A stretch of 64,000 nucleotides of DNA from Flavobacterium sp. CFS9. Lineage in GTDB: Bacteria > Bacteroidota > Bacteroidia > Flavobacteriales > Flavobacteriaceae. Every line of letters begins with the position of its first letter. The stretch's first letter is position 1. The stretch is from assembly GCF_041154745.1 (NCBI RefSeq), contig NZ_AP031573.1, positions 620,001-684,000 of the forward strand, in the 5' to 3' direction. This document shows, in pieces, positions 8,737 to 16,439 of this stretch. A program made the position numbers and the translations under genes. A model generated the notes under the pieces. It was given only the letters and a program-made list of their open reading frames with translations. It ran no database searches and was not told the origin of the DNA.

Positions 8737-9105
8737 TTACTTCCATTTATTTTTATTTTCAGCCTCTTTCTCCATTATTTTTTGAATTTTCTTTTGCTCC
8801 CAATCTCTATTGAAAAAAACATCAGGGCCAAAAACAGAAATTCCATGAATCACTAAAGCAATTCCCCAAAAAAATGCAGTCGAGTAAATTTCCCAGTCAT
8901 TAAATCCCCTAATTACAAAGTCACCGCTAACATAAGGTTTATTCAGACTTGAAATAATGATGATAATATTCACCATAATATAAACTCTCAAATGCGAATA
9001 AAAACCTTTAATTCGTTTTACTTTTTTGTATGCTAAATTGAAACTTTCATCTGTACTAAACTCATGTGAATAATCTTCGTACATCTGTCTTCTAAACTGT
9101 CCCAT
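8737..9105 (-). CDS. 2TM-domain membrane protein (copy 5 of the array)
   Basis: Small integral membrane protein, 122 residues, of the 2TM family (two transmembrane helices joined by a short loop; function unknown). It has a basic N-terminus, 'STDESFNLAYKKVKRIKGFY' leading into helix 1, helix 2 around 'FFWGIALVIHGISVFG', and the family's C-terminal 'DWEQKKIQKIMEKE' amphipathic tail. It closely resembles the neighbour at 9124-9495. It sits between that gene and the LytTR regulator, 37 bp upstream of the regulator start, and looks like part of one operon. Confidence 0.85.
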   Translation of the reverse strand: MGQFRRQMYEDYSHEFSTDESFNLAYKKVKRIKGFYSHLRVYIMVNIIIIISSLNKPYVSGDFVIRGFNDWEIYSTAFFWGIALVIHGISVFGPDVFFNRDWEQKKIQKIMEKEAENKNKWK

Positions 9106-9123
9106 ATTATTTTAATTTAAAAA

Positions 9124-9495
9124 TTATTGCCATTTTGTGTTATTGTTCTGAGCATCTCTCTCCATATATTTTTGGATCTTTTTTTGCTCCCATTCCCTGC
9201 TGAAAAAAATGTCAGGGCCGAATACCGTAAAAGCGTGAATAACTAAAGCTATTCCCCAAAATATCGCTGTCGAATAGGTACGCCAGTCTAACAATTCGTT
9301 TTCAGAAACACTATGACTGAAATAATCCCGGTTTAAATTAGAAACTATAATGATTACGTTTACAATCAAATACACTTTTAAATGTGTATAAAAACCTTTT
9401 ATCTTTTTTACTTTTCTATAGGCTAAATTGTAGCTTTCGTCTGTACTAATTTCATCTCTGAAAGCTTCATACCTGTCTCTTCTATATCGTCCCAT
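9124..9495 (-). CDS. 2TM-domain membrane protein (copy 4 of the array)
   Basis: Paralogue of the gene at 8737-9105 (123 residues), with the same basic N-terminus (MGRYRRDRYEAF), 'STDESYNLAYRKVKKIKGFY', two hydrophobic helices and the 'FGPDIFFSREWEQKKIQKYM' tail. The pair share the long N-terminal extension and the GPD.FF motif that the shorter copies lack, suggesting a recent duplication within the array. Function unknown; the context is a LytS/LytTR signalling operon. Confidence 0.85.
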   Translation of the reverse strand: MGRYRRDRYEAFRDEISTDESYNLAYRKVKKIKGFYTHLKVYLIVNVIIIVSNLNRDYFSHSVSENELLDWRTYSTAIFWGIALVIHAFTVFGPDIFFSREWEQKKIQKYMERDAQNNNTKWQ

Positions 9496-9505
9496 TTCAC
9501 TATAA

Positions 9506-9811
9506 TTATTGCCATTTATTTTTATTCTCTCTCTCCTTTTCCATCAGTTCTTTAATCTTTTTCTCTTCCCAGTCTTTTCCGAGAACCGGAAATACTTTAA
9601 AGACTTTCAAACCGTGAAAAACTACTCCAATTCCCCACCACATTAAAGGCCAGTAAAACCATAAATACCTTGGTGATGTATAGAGATTGATAAAAATCAG
9701 AACAAGATTTACAATAACATATGCCGTTAAATTGCCATAGAATCCTTTGATTTCCTTCACTCTCTTTTTTGCAAGGTAATATTTATCCTCTTCATTCAAA
9801 TTTACTTCCAT
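9506..9811 (-). CDS. 2TM-domain membrane protein (copy 3 of the array)
   Basis: Short 2TM protein, 101 residues from the ATG that gives 'MEVNLNEEDKYYLAKKRVKE'. An in-frame ATG four codons upstream (9823) overlaps the preceding stop codon; I prefer the downstream one because its N-terminus matches the METN/METS starts of related copies. Conserved features are 'AKKRVKEIKGFYGNL', a Trp-rich loop 'YLWFYWPLMWWGIGVVFHGL' and the tail 'DWEEKKIKELMEKE'. It is tightly coupled to the upstream copy. Confidence 0.85.
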   Translation of the reverse strand: MEVNLNEEDKYYLAKKRVKEIKGFYGNLTAYVIVNLVLIFINLYTSPRYLWFYWPLMWWGIGVVFHGLKVFKVFPVLGKDWEEKKIKELMEKERENKNKWQ

Positions 9812-9813
9812 GA

Positions 9814-10143
9814 TTACTCCCATTTTTGTTTTTTTTCTTTTTTCTCTAAGATGCTCTTCATTTTACGCTCTTCCCACTCTTCTCCAAAAATTTTAAGAGA
9901 AGCAAATATATCTATCGCCGATACCACAAAAGCAGTTGTCCAGATACACATGACAAATCCGTTCAGATATTGTACAGGAAAAATATTAAGCGGAAGTCCA
10001 AAATAATCTTTTAAAATATAAAGTATAAGACCAGCAACATAGAAAATCACATGGGTATAAAAAGCCTTTAACTTTACAACCTTTTTGCTCGCTATCTTTT
10101 GAAGTTCGAAATCTTCCTGTTCTCTATTAAAATTAGTTTCCAT
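9814..10143 (-). CDS. 2TM-domain membrane protein (copy 2 of the array)
   Basis: 109-residue 2TM protein beginning METNFNREQEDFELQ. It overlaps the end of the upstream copy by 11 bp, which indicates translational coupling. It is the most diverged of the set: the motif before helix 1 reads 'ASKKVVKLKAFYTHV' and helix 2 lacks the conserved WG.G..IHG core, but the C-terminal 'EEWEERKMKSILEKKE' tail is typical. Function unknown. Confidence 0.8.
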   Translation of the reverse strand: METNFNREQEDFELQKIASKKVVKLKAFYTHVIFYVAGLILYILKDYFGLPLNIFPVQYLNGFVMCIWTTAFVVSAIDIFASLKIFGEEWEERKMKSILEKKEKKQKWE

Positions 10144-10447
10144 AATTATGATCAGATTTGCCGGTTCTTTCTTTTTCTAAAATTTCTTTGATTTTTCTCT
10201 CTTCCCAGTCTTTACTAAAAAAAGGCGGAATATTAAACACTGTCAGCCCATGAATCACTACTCCAACTCCCCAACCCAAAACACACCAGACAAACCATAA
10301 GTAACCGGGAGAAGTTATAAGATTTACGGCTATCACAATAATGTTTACCATAATAAAAACTGCCAAATGCTCGTAAAACTCTCTAATTTCTTTTACTTTT
10401 TTCTTAGCCTGATAAAAACGTTCTGCTTCTATAAAATCCTTTTCCAT
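10133..10447 (-). CDS. 2TM-domain membrane protein (copy 1 of the array)
   Basis: 104-residue 2TM protein. The start is the ATG giving 'MEKDFIEAERFYQAKKKVKE', two bases after the kinase stop codon; a longer in-frame reading into the kinase gene is unlikely because it would overlap it out of frame. It shows 'AKKKVKEIREFYEHL', helix 1 'VFIMVNIIVIAVNL', helix 2 'WGVGVVIHGLTVF' and the tail 'DWEERKIKEILEKE'. It resembles the 2TM domain fused to the C-terminus of the kinase encoded just upstream. Confidence 0.87.
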   Translation of the reverse strand: MEKDFIEAERFYQAKKKVKEIREFYEHLAVFIMVNIIVIAVNLITSPGYLWFVWCVLGWGVGVVIHGLTVFNIPPFFSKDWEERKIKEILEKERTGKSDHNYGN

Positions 10448-10449
10448 GG

Positions 10450-11808
10450 CTATTTCCAGTTTTTTTGTTTGTTTTCGCGTTCCAAAATCTCTCTTATTTT
10501 TCGTTCTTCCCAATCTGAGCTGTACCCAAACACTTTAAAAGCATGCATGACAACTCCAAACCCCCAGCCTAAAGCCGAGAACCAAAACCATTGAAATCCA
10601 GGAGAGTACCTCAAATTTATAAAAATTAAAAATGGTACCACACAACAATATGAAATTACGTTACCGTAAAAACCTTTCAGTTCCTCTACTCTTTTCTTCG
10701 CTCTGAAATAAGCTTTATTCTCATCACTATATTCTGCACTTGTTTCCATAACTGTAATTTGTTTGGTTAAAATTGGAATTTTAACGGTGAAATTTTCTTC
10801 GTTTTGTTCAATCAGAACCTTTCTGTTGGTTACAATTGAATATCGGTTCACAATGTTCTGCAATCCTACTCCCTGCCTGTCCTGTAAAACTTCTTTTTTC
10901 TGAAAATCATTTTGTATCGCCAGATAATCTCCATCCACAAAAATCCTGATATGCAACGGTTTTTGCTCGCTGACGATATTGTGTTTTACCGTATTCTCCA
11001 GTAAAAGCTGTAAGGATAACGGAACTACTTTTGCCTCGGGATTAATATTTGTCGTTGGTAATTCATAAAACAAACTGTTCTCGAATCGCATTTTTAGCAA
11101 ATTCATATAGGTTTTAGCAAACGACAGTTCATCTTCAACAGAAACTAACTCTTTATCCTTCTGCTCTAAAACATAACGGTATATTTTAGACAATGAGGTT
11201 GTAAATCGTTGTGCATTATCCGGATTTTCTTCGATTAGTGAACTAAGAACGTTTAAACTGTTAAAAAGGAAATGCGGGTCTATTTGATTTTTTAAACTTT
11301 CGAATTTAGCATTTGCCGTTCCTGCAATAATTTTTTGCTGTGTTACTTCAAATTTGGAAGCCTGTTTCCACTTCACCATAAAGCTTCGGGCCTGCATGAA
11401 AGTTGAAACTCCGAGAGACAGAATCACATAAAAAAGGTGAGCCCAAATCATCCTTTCACTAAAAAACTGATCCGGCGGAAGATGCTGAACAAATACGCAA
11501 ACAACATAATTGATTCCCAAAACAACCGGAACGGTATACAATATGGTAATCAAAATTCCGTAGTACACTCGTAGATTGGTTTGTTCCAGCCAATCCCACT
11601 TTTTATCTAAAAGAACGTTGATAAATCCGTTGCCAAAGCCCAATCCAAAAGAGTAAAGACAGCTAATCCCGAAGGTCAGCAATACATTTTCAACATTTAA
11701 ATCGGTACCCAAAAAGGCGCAGAATAAAATGGTAAAGACCATAGAAATCTTGAAACACATAATGGTTCCACTTTTTAAATCGGCAAATGAGTTTCTATGA
11801 TCTTTCAT
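10450..11808 (-). CDS. LytS-type sensor histidine kinase with C-terminal 2TM domain
   Basis: Membrane sensor kinase, 452 residues, that probably phosphorylates the LytTR regulator at 7932. The N-terminal half has about four transmembrane helices (roughly 15-145). A His_kinase module follows, with the phospho-accepting H179 in 'QIDPHFLFNSLNVLSS', an N-box 'LLLENTVKHNI' (N272) and a short ATPase region with 'GVGLQNIVNRY'. After residue 353 comes a complete 2TM domain (residues 354-452, 'AKKRVEELKGFYGNV' to 'DWEERKIREILERE') that is colinear with the five free-standing 2TM proteins downstream and starts exactly with a methionine. Internal initiation at that codon (10749) could make a sixth separate 2TM protein. 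Confidence 0.92.
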   Translation of the reverse strand: MKDHRNSFADLKSGTIMCFKISMVFTILFCAFLGTDLNVENVLLTFGISCLYSFGLGFGNGFINVLLDKKWDWLEQTNLRVYYGILITILYTVPVVLGINYVVCVFVQHLPPDQFFSERMIWAHLFYVILSLGVSTFMQARSFMVKWKQASKFEVTQQKIIAGTANAKFESLKNQIDPHFLFNSLNVLSSLIEENPDNAQRFTTSLSKIYRYVLEQKDKELVSVEDELSFAKTYMNLLKMRFENSLFYELPTTNINPEAKVVPLSLQLLLENTVKHNIVSEQKPLHIRIFVDGDYLAIQNDFQKKEVLQDRQGVGLQNIVNRYSIVTNRKVLIEQNEENFTVKIPILTKQITVMETSAEYSDENKAYFRAKKRVEELKGFYGNVISYCCVVPFLIFINLRYSPGFQWFWFSALGWGFGVVMHAFKVFGYSSDWEERKIREILERENKQKNWK

Positions 11809-11829
11809 TCTATTCTTTTGGTATTAAAT

Positions 11830-12453
11830 TTATTTTTTACAATTTTTTTGTGTTTCCAAAGCTCTTTCTAATCCCCATTTTGGAGAAAAAGGCGTGGCTG
11901 GTTTAAAAGTAGCAAAAAGTTCGACAGCTTTATCCACTTGTGCACACAACGGTTTGGTATCAGCCCCTGACCATTTTGCTCCTCCAATCTGATAATCCGC
12001 TTCACCAAAAACAATTCTTGGATTGTTAGGGTCTATCGCTTTTCCTTTTGCATAAGCTTCCATCACCTTAGCCGAATATTTCATTCCGTTTGTCATTGGA
12101 TCAGCTACTACCCAGGCTGTATAGATTAAAGCCTGCATCGCATATAATTCGGCATTATTTTGATCTTTAATAAATTCTGTATCCAGTGCATCCTGTGCTT
12201 TCGTCAGTAGCAAATCGATTTTCGTTTTATCTTTTTCAGAAAATGCGGATGTAGTGTTGATTAAGGCTACATAATAATTTGGCAAGTAACTGTTTTTTTC
12301 TGCTGCCGCGATTCTTTCAAACATAGCCGAAGCCTCCGTATTTTTTCCTTCTTTCCAAAGCCCGAAAGCTTTTCCCATTCCTTGTTCAAATTGTGTTTGT
12401 GCTGAAGTTAGCAATACGGTAAATAATGCAATTGAAGTAATAATTCTTTTCAT
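11830..12453 (-). CDS. Secreted TPR-like protein of unknown function
   Basis: A 207-residue exported protein. The start is placed at the ATG of 'MKRIITSIALFTVLLTSAQTQ', a clear signal peptide; the frame is open further upstream into the DUF2141 gene but that part is not protein-like. The mature part is helical, with 'AFGLWKEGKNTEASAMFERIAA' type segments and 'AKGKAIDPNNPRIVFGEADY', which look like degenerate tetratricopeptide units. It lies 21 bp upstream of the LytS-type kinase and 43 bp downstream of the DUF2141 gene. Its conservation with a TonB receptor suggests a periplasmic role, but none is known to me. Confidence 0.8.
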   Translation of the reverse strand: MKRIITSIALFTVLLTSAQTQFEQGMGKAFGLWKEGKNTEASAMFERIAAAEKNSYLPNYYVALINTTSAFSEKDKTKIDLLLTKAQDALDTEFIKDQNNAELYAMQALIYTAWVVADPMTNGMKYSAKVMEAYAKGKAIDPNNPRIVFGEADYQIGGAKWSGADTKPLCAQVDKAVELFATFKPATPFSPKWGLERALETQKNCKK

Positions 12454-12496
12454 TTTGATTGTGTTAAATTGGTTACTGTTTTTAGTTTTAGATTTT

Positions 12497-12904
12497 TTAA
12501 AATACGATGTTAGCTTTTGAATCCTTATTGACGTTAAATTTAGCATCGTTATATGCCGGAGGTCCCATAAATCCCTTCGCGTTGTTCGAACAGGCATAAT
12601 CTTCAGAAGGAATTCCCATCATATTACGGTCCATTTTTCCGTTATCGTTTTCGTCATGATAAGTTGAAATTCCGTATTCTCCTTTGGGAATTCCAACAAA
12701 AGTTATCGTAGCTTCATTATTTTTAATTTCGGAAACAATACTTTTATAAGTCGTCTTAAGAAATGTTTTATCTGAATTGTACAAGCCTATTCTAACGGTT
12801 CCCTTATTGTTTTTTAACCCTGAAACAGCAACTGTGAGATTGACATTCTGGGCAGATAACAAGCTGCAGATAAACAGCATAAGTAAAGTGATAATTTTGA
12901 CCAT
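12497..12904 (-). CDS. DUF2141 family secreted protein
   Basis: 135-residue exported protein with signal peptide 'MVKIITLLMLFICSLLSAQ' and a beta-rich DUF2141 domain. Family hallmarks are 'NNKGTVRIGLYNSDKTFL' near the start, 'FVGIPKGEYGISTYHDENDN' and the following 'GKMDRNMMGIPSEDYACSNN'. The HDENDNGKMD stretch resembles a calcium-binding loop. The family's function is unknown; it is often found beside TonB-dependent receptors in Bacteroidota, as here. It precedes the TPR-like gene in the same orientation. Confidence 0.88.
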   Translation of the reverse strand: MVKIITLLMLFICSLLSAQNVNLTVAVSGLKNNKGTVRIGLYNSDKTFLKTTYKSIVSEIKNNEATITFVGIPKGEYGISTYHDENDNGKMDRNMMGIPSEDYACSNNAKGFMGPPAYNDAKFNVNKDSKANIVF

Positions 12905-12914
12905 GATTTCTTTT

Positions 12915-13000
12915 TTTAAGTTTCTAAGTGACTGCGTTTTGATGATGATGATGATTAAAACTCTTTTTTTAGATTCTAAGGTTCTAAGTTTTTTTTCTTA
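12915..13000. repeat. Degenerate CTAAG period-8 repeat fragments
   Basis: Short tracts TTTAAGTTTCTAAGTGACTG (from 12915) and GATTCTAAGGTTCTAAG (from 12973) carry the same 8-bp spaced CTAAG unit as the complete palindrome just downstream at 13121-13206. They lie immediately 5' of the DUF2141 start codon. Confidence 0.55.
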
Positions 13001-13120
13001 TCCGTAAACCTTTGTATCTCTGTTCCTTTTAATTTACACTTCAAAAGTATATCGGATTTTATTCTTTTAAAATTAAATGATACCGAGTTGTTGATTTTGG
13101 TGACTGAATTGTTTTTTTTT

Positions 13121-13206
13121 GAGGTACTGAGGTTCTGAGTTGCTAAGGTGCTAAGTTTTATTCTGAATAGCTTAACATCTTAGTTTCTTAGAACCTTAGC
13201 GACTTA
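13121..13206. repeat. Complete period-8 CTAAGNNN palindrome
   Basis: The left arm reads CTGAGGTTCTGAGTTGCTAA and continues GGTGCTAAG, i.e. four CTRAG motifs exactly 8 bp apart. After a 15-bp AT-rich loop the right arm has the complement, CTTAACATCTTAGTTTCTTA followed by GAACCTTAG, also with 8-bp spacing. The arms pair imperfectly over about 35 bp. The right arm overlaps the TonB-receptor stop codon at 13204-13206, so the element forms the 3' end of that gene and could act as a transcript end or processing site. Confidence 0.75.
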
Positions 13207-15363
13207 CAAATTCTTTAACTGATTCTCATTCTTATTCTGACTAATCGTCCAAAAGAAACCTACGAAGAAAAAGCGATCTGCAGTTGGTATAATGGCTTGT
13301 CTGTTATAAACTCCATTGGCATCTGGATTTCTGGCGTAATCGTATCCAAAAACATTTTGAGTTCCCAATACATTCGAAACAGAGAAATACAGGATTTTTT
13401 GAGTAGTTAATAAATAAGCCCAGTTGAAGCTCAAACTATTATACGCTTTTGTTCTTCCATTCATGAACTGAGTCTGGTTCGGATCATTGTACGGACGTCC
13501 GGAACTGAAACTGTTCGTAAAGCCAATTTGAGATTTCCAATCGGTAATAAAATATTTTGTTACGACAGACAGGGTATGATGAGCCACAAAACTAGGAGTT
13601 ACCATCGCCGGGAAATTCTTGTACTGTCTCTCTGAATCGATATAGGAATAAGAAATCCAGTATTCCAGGTTTTTATGCAGATTGCTGTCTCTCCAAAACA
13701 AATCCAATCCTTTTGCATACCCCGAACCGTTGTTGTTGAAAACCGAATTGTACTGAATATCTCTCGTATTGTACTGTACTAAATTGCTGTAATCTTTGTA
13801 GTAAGCCTCTGCTCTAAAAGTTTGTCCCGGTTTTGTAAACTGATAATTTAAGATATAATGTCTCGCTTTTTCACTTTCAAACTGGTGGTATTTGGAGTAT
13901 TTAATATAATCAACTACCGGTGTTTGTGTAAAGTCTCCATAAGCAAATGAAAACTGACTGGTTTTTGAAATTTTATAAGCCAGCGAAGCTCTTGGGGCAA
14001 TATTGGTTTCGTTTAGCAAGCTGTTATTCGAAAGTCTGAAACCTACTTTTGCAGCCAGTTTTTTCGAGAATAAAATGTCTCCTTCCGTATAAAAAGCGGC
14101 AATGTTAGAATTGTAACCGTTTGCTGTGTTTATAGTGCTATTGTCCGTATAATTTTCATTAAACTTTGTGATGAAATAATCGGCTCCAAATGACAATTTG
14201 AAATAATTCGAGATGTTTTTTCTCAATTTCAATTTTAGCTGTGCCGCATTTTCGTTATTGTCTACATCATTAATATCAAATTTGATTTTGTTTTTGCTGT
14301 ACCCGTAACTAATTCCTGATGTCAACTGCCAGCCTGTTCCGAAATCTCCCTTGTAAGATGCATTCAGATAAAAGTTATTGTTGTCCAGATCAGTTCGGAT
14401 AGGATTAGCAAAATTGACATTTTTCTGATTCAAATCGAATTTCTCTGCATCAAAAGCAGCGTAGAATTTAAAAATTCCTCTCTCAAAATTATAGCGATAT
14501 ACGGCCTCACCACCCAAAGACTGATACGGATTATTCCAATCCACGTTCTGCGGAATTACAGCCTGGTAAGGTGCCAGATTAATATAATTGGTATTGATAC
14601 TGAACGAGCTTTTTTTCCATTTTTGGGTATTCCCTACTCCCAAACCTACAGTCATTAAAGCAATATCGGTTTTATTCTGATCCGGTTCATCCTGAGTGTT
14701 TAGCAACAAAACACTTGATAGAGCTTCACCATATTCGGCAGAATATCCTCCGGTTGAAAACGCAATTCCGCTAAACAAAAACGGAGAGAATCGGCTTCGG
14801 GTGGGCAAATTATTAGTCGTTGCACCATAAGGCTGTGCGACACGAAGTCCGTCGACAAAAGTTTGTGTTTCGCTTGCCTCGCCTCCACGAACAAATAAAC
14901 GTCCATCTTCGCCAACGCTTTGTGTCCCCGGTAAAGTTTGCAAAGCTGCAATAATATTTCCGGCTGATCCGGCTGTGGTTACAATATCCAGAGGTTTTAA
15001 GACTGAAACTCTTGCTTTATCCCCTGATTCTAATGTCCCCGCGGTAATAACAACGGCATCAAGTGCATTTACGTTCTCTCTTAGTTTTACCGTTTGATCT
15101 TTATAATTGGCAACGTCTATTTCCTGTTTGAAAGTTTCGAAAAGCAAAAAACTCACCACCAAAAATTTATTTCCTTTTTCGCTGGTTTCGAATGAAAAGC
15201 TGCCGTCTTCAGAACTTGTAGCTCCGTCATAAGTTCCGTCTATGTAAATATTAGCGCCCTGAACCGGTTTTCCTTTTTGATCAACCACTTTTCCTGAAAT
15301 CGTATTCTGGGCAAAAGTAAAAATGGTAAATAATAATAAAATAAGAGTAATTTTGGTTTTCAT
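13204..15363 (-). CDS. TonB-dependent receptor with carboxypeptidase-regulatory-like N-domain
   Basis: Outer-membrane active transporter, 719 residues. The signal peptide is 'MKTKITLILLLFTIFTFAQ'. Next comes a CarboxypepD_reg-like domain ('ISGKVVDQKGKPVQGANIYI', about 22-100), a plug domain ('RVSVLKPLDIVTTAGSAGNI', then 'LFVRGGEASETQTFVDGLRV', about 120-220) and a 22-strand-type beta barrel ending 'RFFFVGFFWTISQNKNENQLKNL'. It is much shorter than SusC-type receptors (about 1000 residues) and has no SusD partner, so glycan import is not implied. It heads the minus-strand cluster leading to the LytS/LytTR genes, with a 300-bp repeat-rich gap before DUF2141. Confidence 0.93.
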   Translation of the reverse strand: MKTKITLILLLFTIFTFAQNTISGKVVDQKGKPVQGANIYIDGTYDGATSSEDGSFSFETSEKGNKFLVVSFLLFETFKQEIDVANYKDQTVKLRENVNALDAVVITAGTLESGDKARVSVLKPLDIVTTAGSAGNIIAALQTLPGTQSVGEDGRLFVRGGEASETQTFVDGLRVAQPYGATTNNLPTRSRFSPFLFSGIAFSTGGYSAEYGEALSSVLLLNTQDEPDQNKTDIALMTVGLGVGNTQKWKKSSFSINTNYINLAPYQAVIPQNVDWNNPYQSLGGEAVYRYNFERGIFKFYAAFDAEKFDLNQKNVNFANPIRTDLDNNNFYLNASYKGDFGTGWQLTSGISYGYSKNKIKFDINDVDNNENAAQLKLKLRKNISNYFKLSFGADYFITKFNENYTDNSTINTANGYNSNIAAFYTEGDILFSKKLAAKVGFRLSNNSLLNETNIAPRASLAYKISKTSQFSFAYGDFTQTPVVDYIKYSKYHQFESEKARHYILNYQFTKPGQTFRAEAYYKDYSNLVQYNTRDIQYNSVFNNNGSGYAKGLDLFWRDSNLHKNLEYWISYSYIDSERQYKNFPAMVTPSFVAHHTLSVVTKYFITDWKSQIGFTNSFSSGRPYNDPNQTQFMNGRTKAYNSLSFNWAYLLTTQKILYFSVSNVLGTQNVFGYDYARNPDANGVYNRQAIIPTADRFFFVGFFWTISQNKNENQLKNL

Positions 15364-15383
15364 GATTTTGGTTTTTGATAGAG

Positions 15384-15391
15384 CAAATGTA
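15384..15391 (-). promoter_or_regulatory. -7 promoter element of the TonB-receptor gene
   Basis: TACATTTG on the minus strand matches TAnnTTTG and ends 20 bp upstream of the receptor start codon. The -33 element is not clear. Confidence 0.5.
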
Positions 15392-15500
15392 TTTTAACAT
15401 TTCCTGTTAAAAAATATTAAATAACCCAATTGTAGAATTTTAAGGATGAGTTGTAAATATCTAATTTGTATCTTAGCTATGAATTCTAAAATCTCCACTT

Positions 15501-15959
15501 ATGTCAGAAAGTAAAAGAATTTCAAATCTGTATCAATCCATTTATGATGGAGATCCGTGGCTGGAAGTTAACTTAACCAAAACTCTGGAAAATGTAACTG
15601 CCGCACAGGCCTACCGAAAAATAAATCCTAACTTAAATACCATTTGGGAAATTACCAACCATTTGATCCAATGGAGGAGAAACATTCTGAACCGAATGCA
15701 GGGAGAGGCAGTAGTAACACCGGATCACAACTATTTTGTACCAGTTTTGGATCCGTCAGAAGCAGCCTGGGAGCAATCGCTTCAAAGTCTGGCAAAATCA
15801 CAGGAAGCATGGAATACTTTCTTTCAGGATTTTGATGATGCGGATCTGACTAAAATATATGTAAATAATGGTCATACCTATTATGAACATCTTCACGGAA
15901 TTATTCAGCATGACGTCTATCATTTAGGACAGATTGTTATCTTGAAAAAACTTCTTTAA
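15501..15959 (+). CDS. DinB-superfamily protein
   Basis: 152-residue four-helix protein of the DinB/YfiT-like metal-dependent fold. The three metal-binding histidines expected of the family can be assigned to 'NHLIQWRRNIL' (about H53) and the C-terminal 'HLHGIIQHDVYHLGQIVILK'. Members act as thiol transferases or small hydrolases, but the specific reaction cannot be read from the sequence. It begins a run of four closely spaced plus-strand genes encoding small cytoplasmic or periplasmic enzymes. Confidence 0.82.
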   Translation: MSESKRISNLYQSIYDGDPWLEVNLTKTLENVTAAQAYRKINPNLNTIWEITNHLIQWRRNILNRMQGEAVVTPDHNYFVPVLDPSEAAWEQSLQSLAKSQEAWNTFFQDFDDADLTKIYVNNGHTYYEHLHGIIQHDVYHLGQIVILKKLL

Positions 15960-15971
15960 AATAAGTCTGCT

Positions 15972-16430
15972 ATGAAAAAAATAGTATCATTTTTCGCTTT
16001 ACTACTATTCTGTGCCATTGGATTTGCTCAGGAAACTGAAACTAAATTCGATGAAAAACTGGCCAAATCTCTGAATGCCGATGAGTATGGAATGAAAAAA
16101 TATGTCTTCTGTCTTTTAAAATCCGGAACCAACACTACCGCATCCAAAGAAGAAAGCAAAAAACTGTTTGAAGGTCATATGGAGAATATCGGAAAATTAG
16201 CCAAAGAAGGAAAACTGGTTGTTGCGGGACCATTTATGAAAAACGATCGAAATTATCGCGGCATTTATATTTTCAATGTTGAAACCATAGAGGAAGCAAA
16301 AGCATTGGTGGCAACTGACCCCGCTATCAAAGCAAACTTACTGGAAGCTGAGTTAACCCCTTGGTACGCCACAGCAGCTTTGCAGGAAACTGTAAAAATA
16401 CACGACAAAATTGCCCGAAAGAAAATATAA
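15972..16430 (+). CDS. Secreted YCII-domain protein
   Basis: 152 residues with an N-terminal signal peptide ('MKKIVSFFALLLFCAIGFAQ') and a YCII-like ferredoxin-fold domain: 'KYVFCLLKSGTN', 'HMENIGKLAKEGKLVVAGPF', 'RGIYIFNVETIEEAKALV', then 'DPAIKANLLEAELTPWY'. The conserved histidine of YCII proteins is present in 'FEGHMENI'. Most YCII proteins are cytoplasmic, so the clear export signal is notable. The domain is usually linked to small-molecule turnover but has no single assigned reaction. It starts 12 bp after the DinB-like gene. Confidence 0.85.
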   Translation: MKKIVSFFALLLFCAIGFAQETETKFDEKLAKSLNADEYGMKKYVFCLLKSGTNTTASKEESKKLFEGHMENIGKLAKEGKLVVAGPFMKNDRNYRGIYIFNVETIEEAKALVATDPAIKANLLEAELTPWYATAALQETVKIHDKIARKKI

Positions 16431-16439
16431 AAACACTTT

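Noticed and set aside
12497..12597. N-terminal extension of the TPR-like protein into the DUF2141 gene
   Set aside because: A clear signal peptide begins at 12453 and the extension overlaps a conserved gene in another frame.
13204..15363. SusC-type glycan import receptor
   Set aside because: The protein is too short for SusC and there is no SusD or glycoside hydrolase gene nearby.
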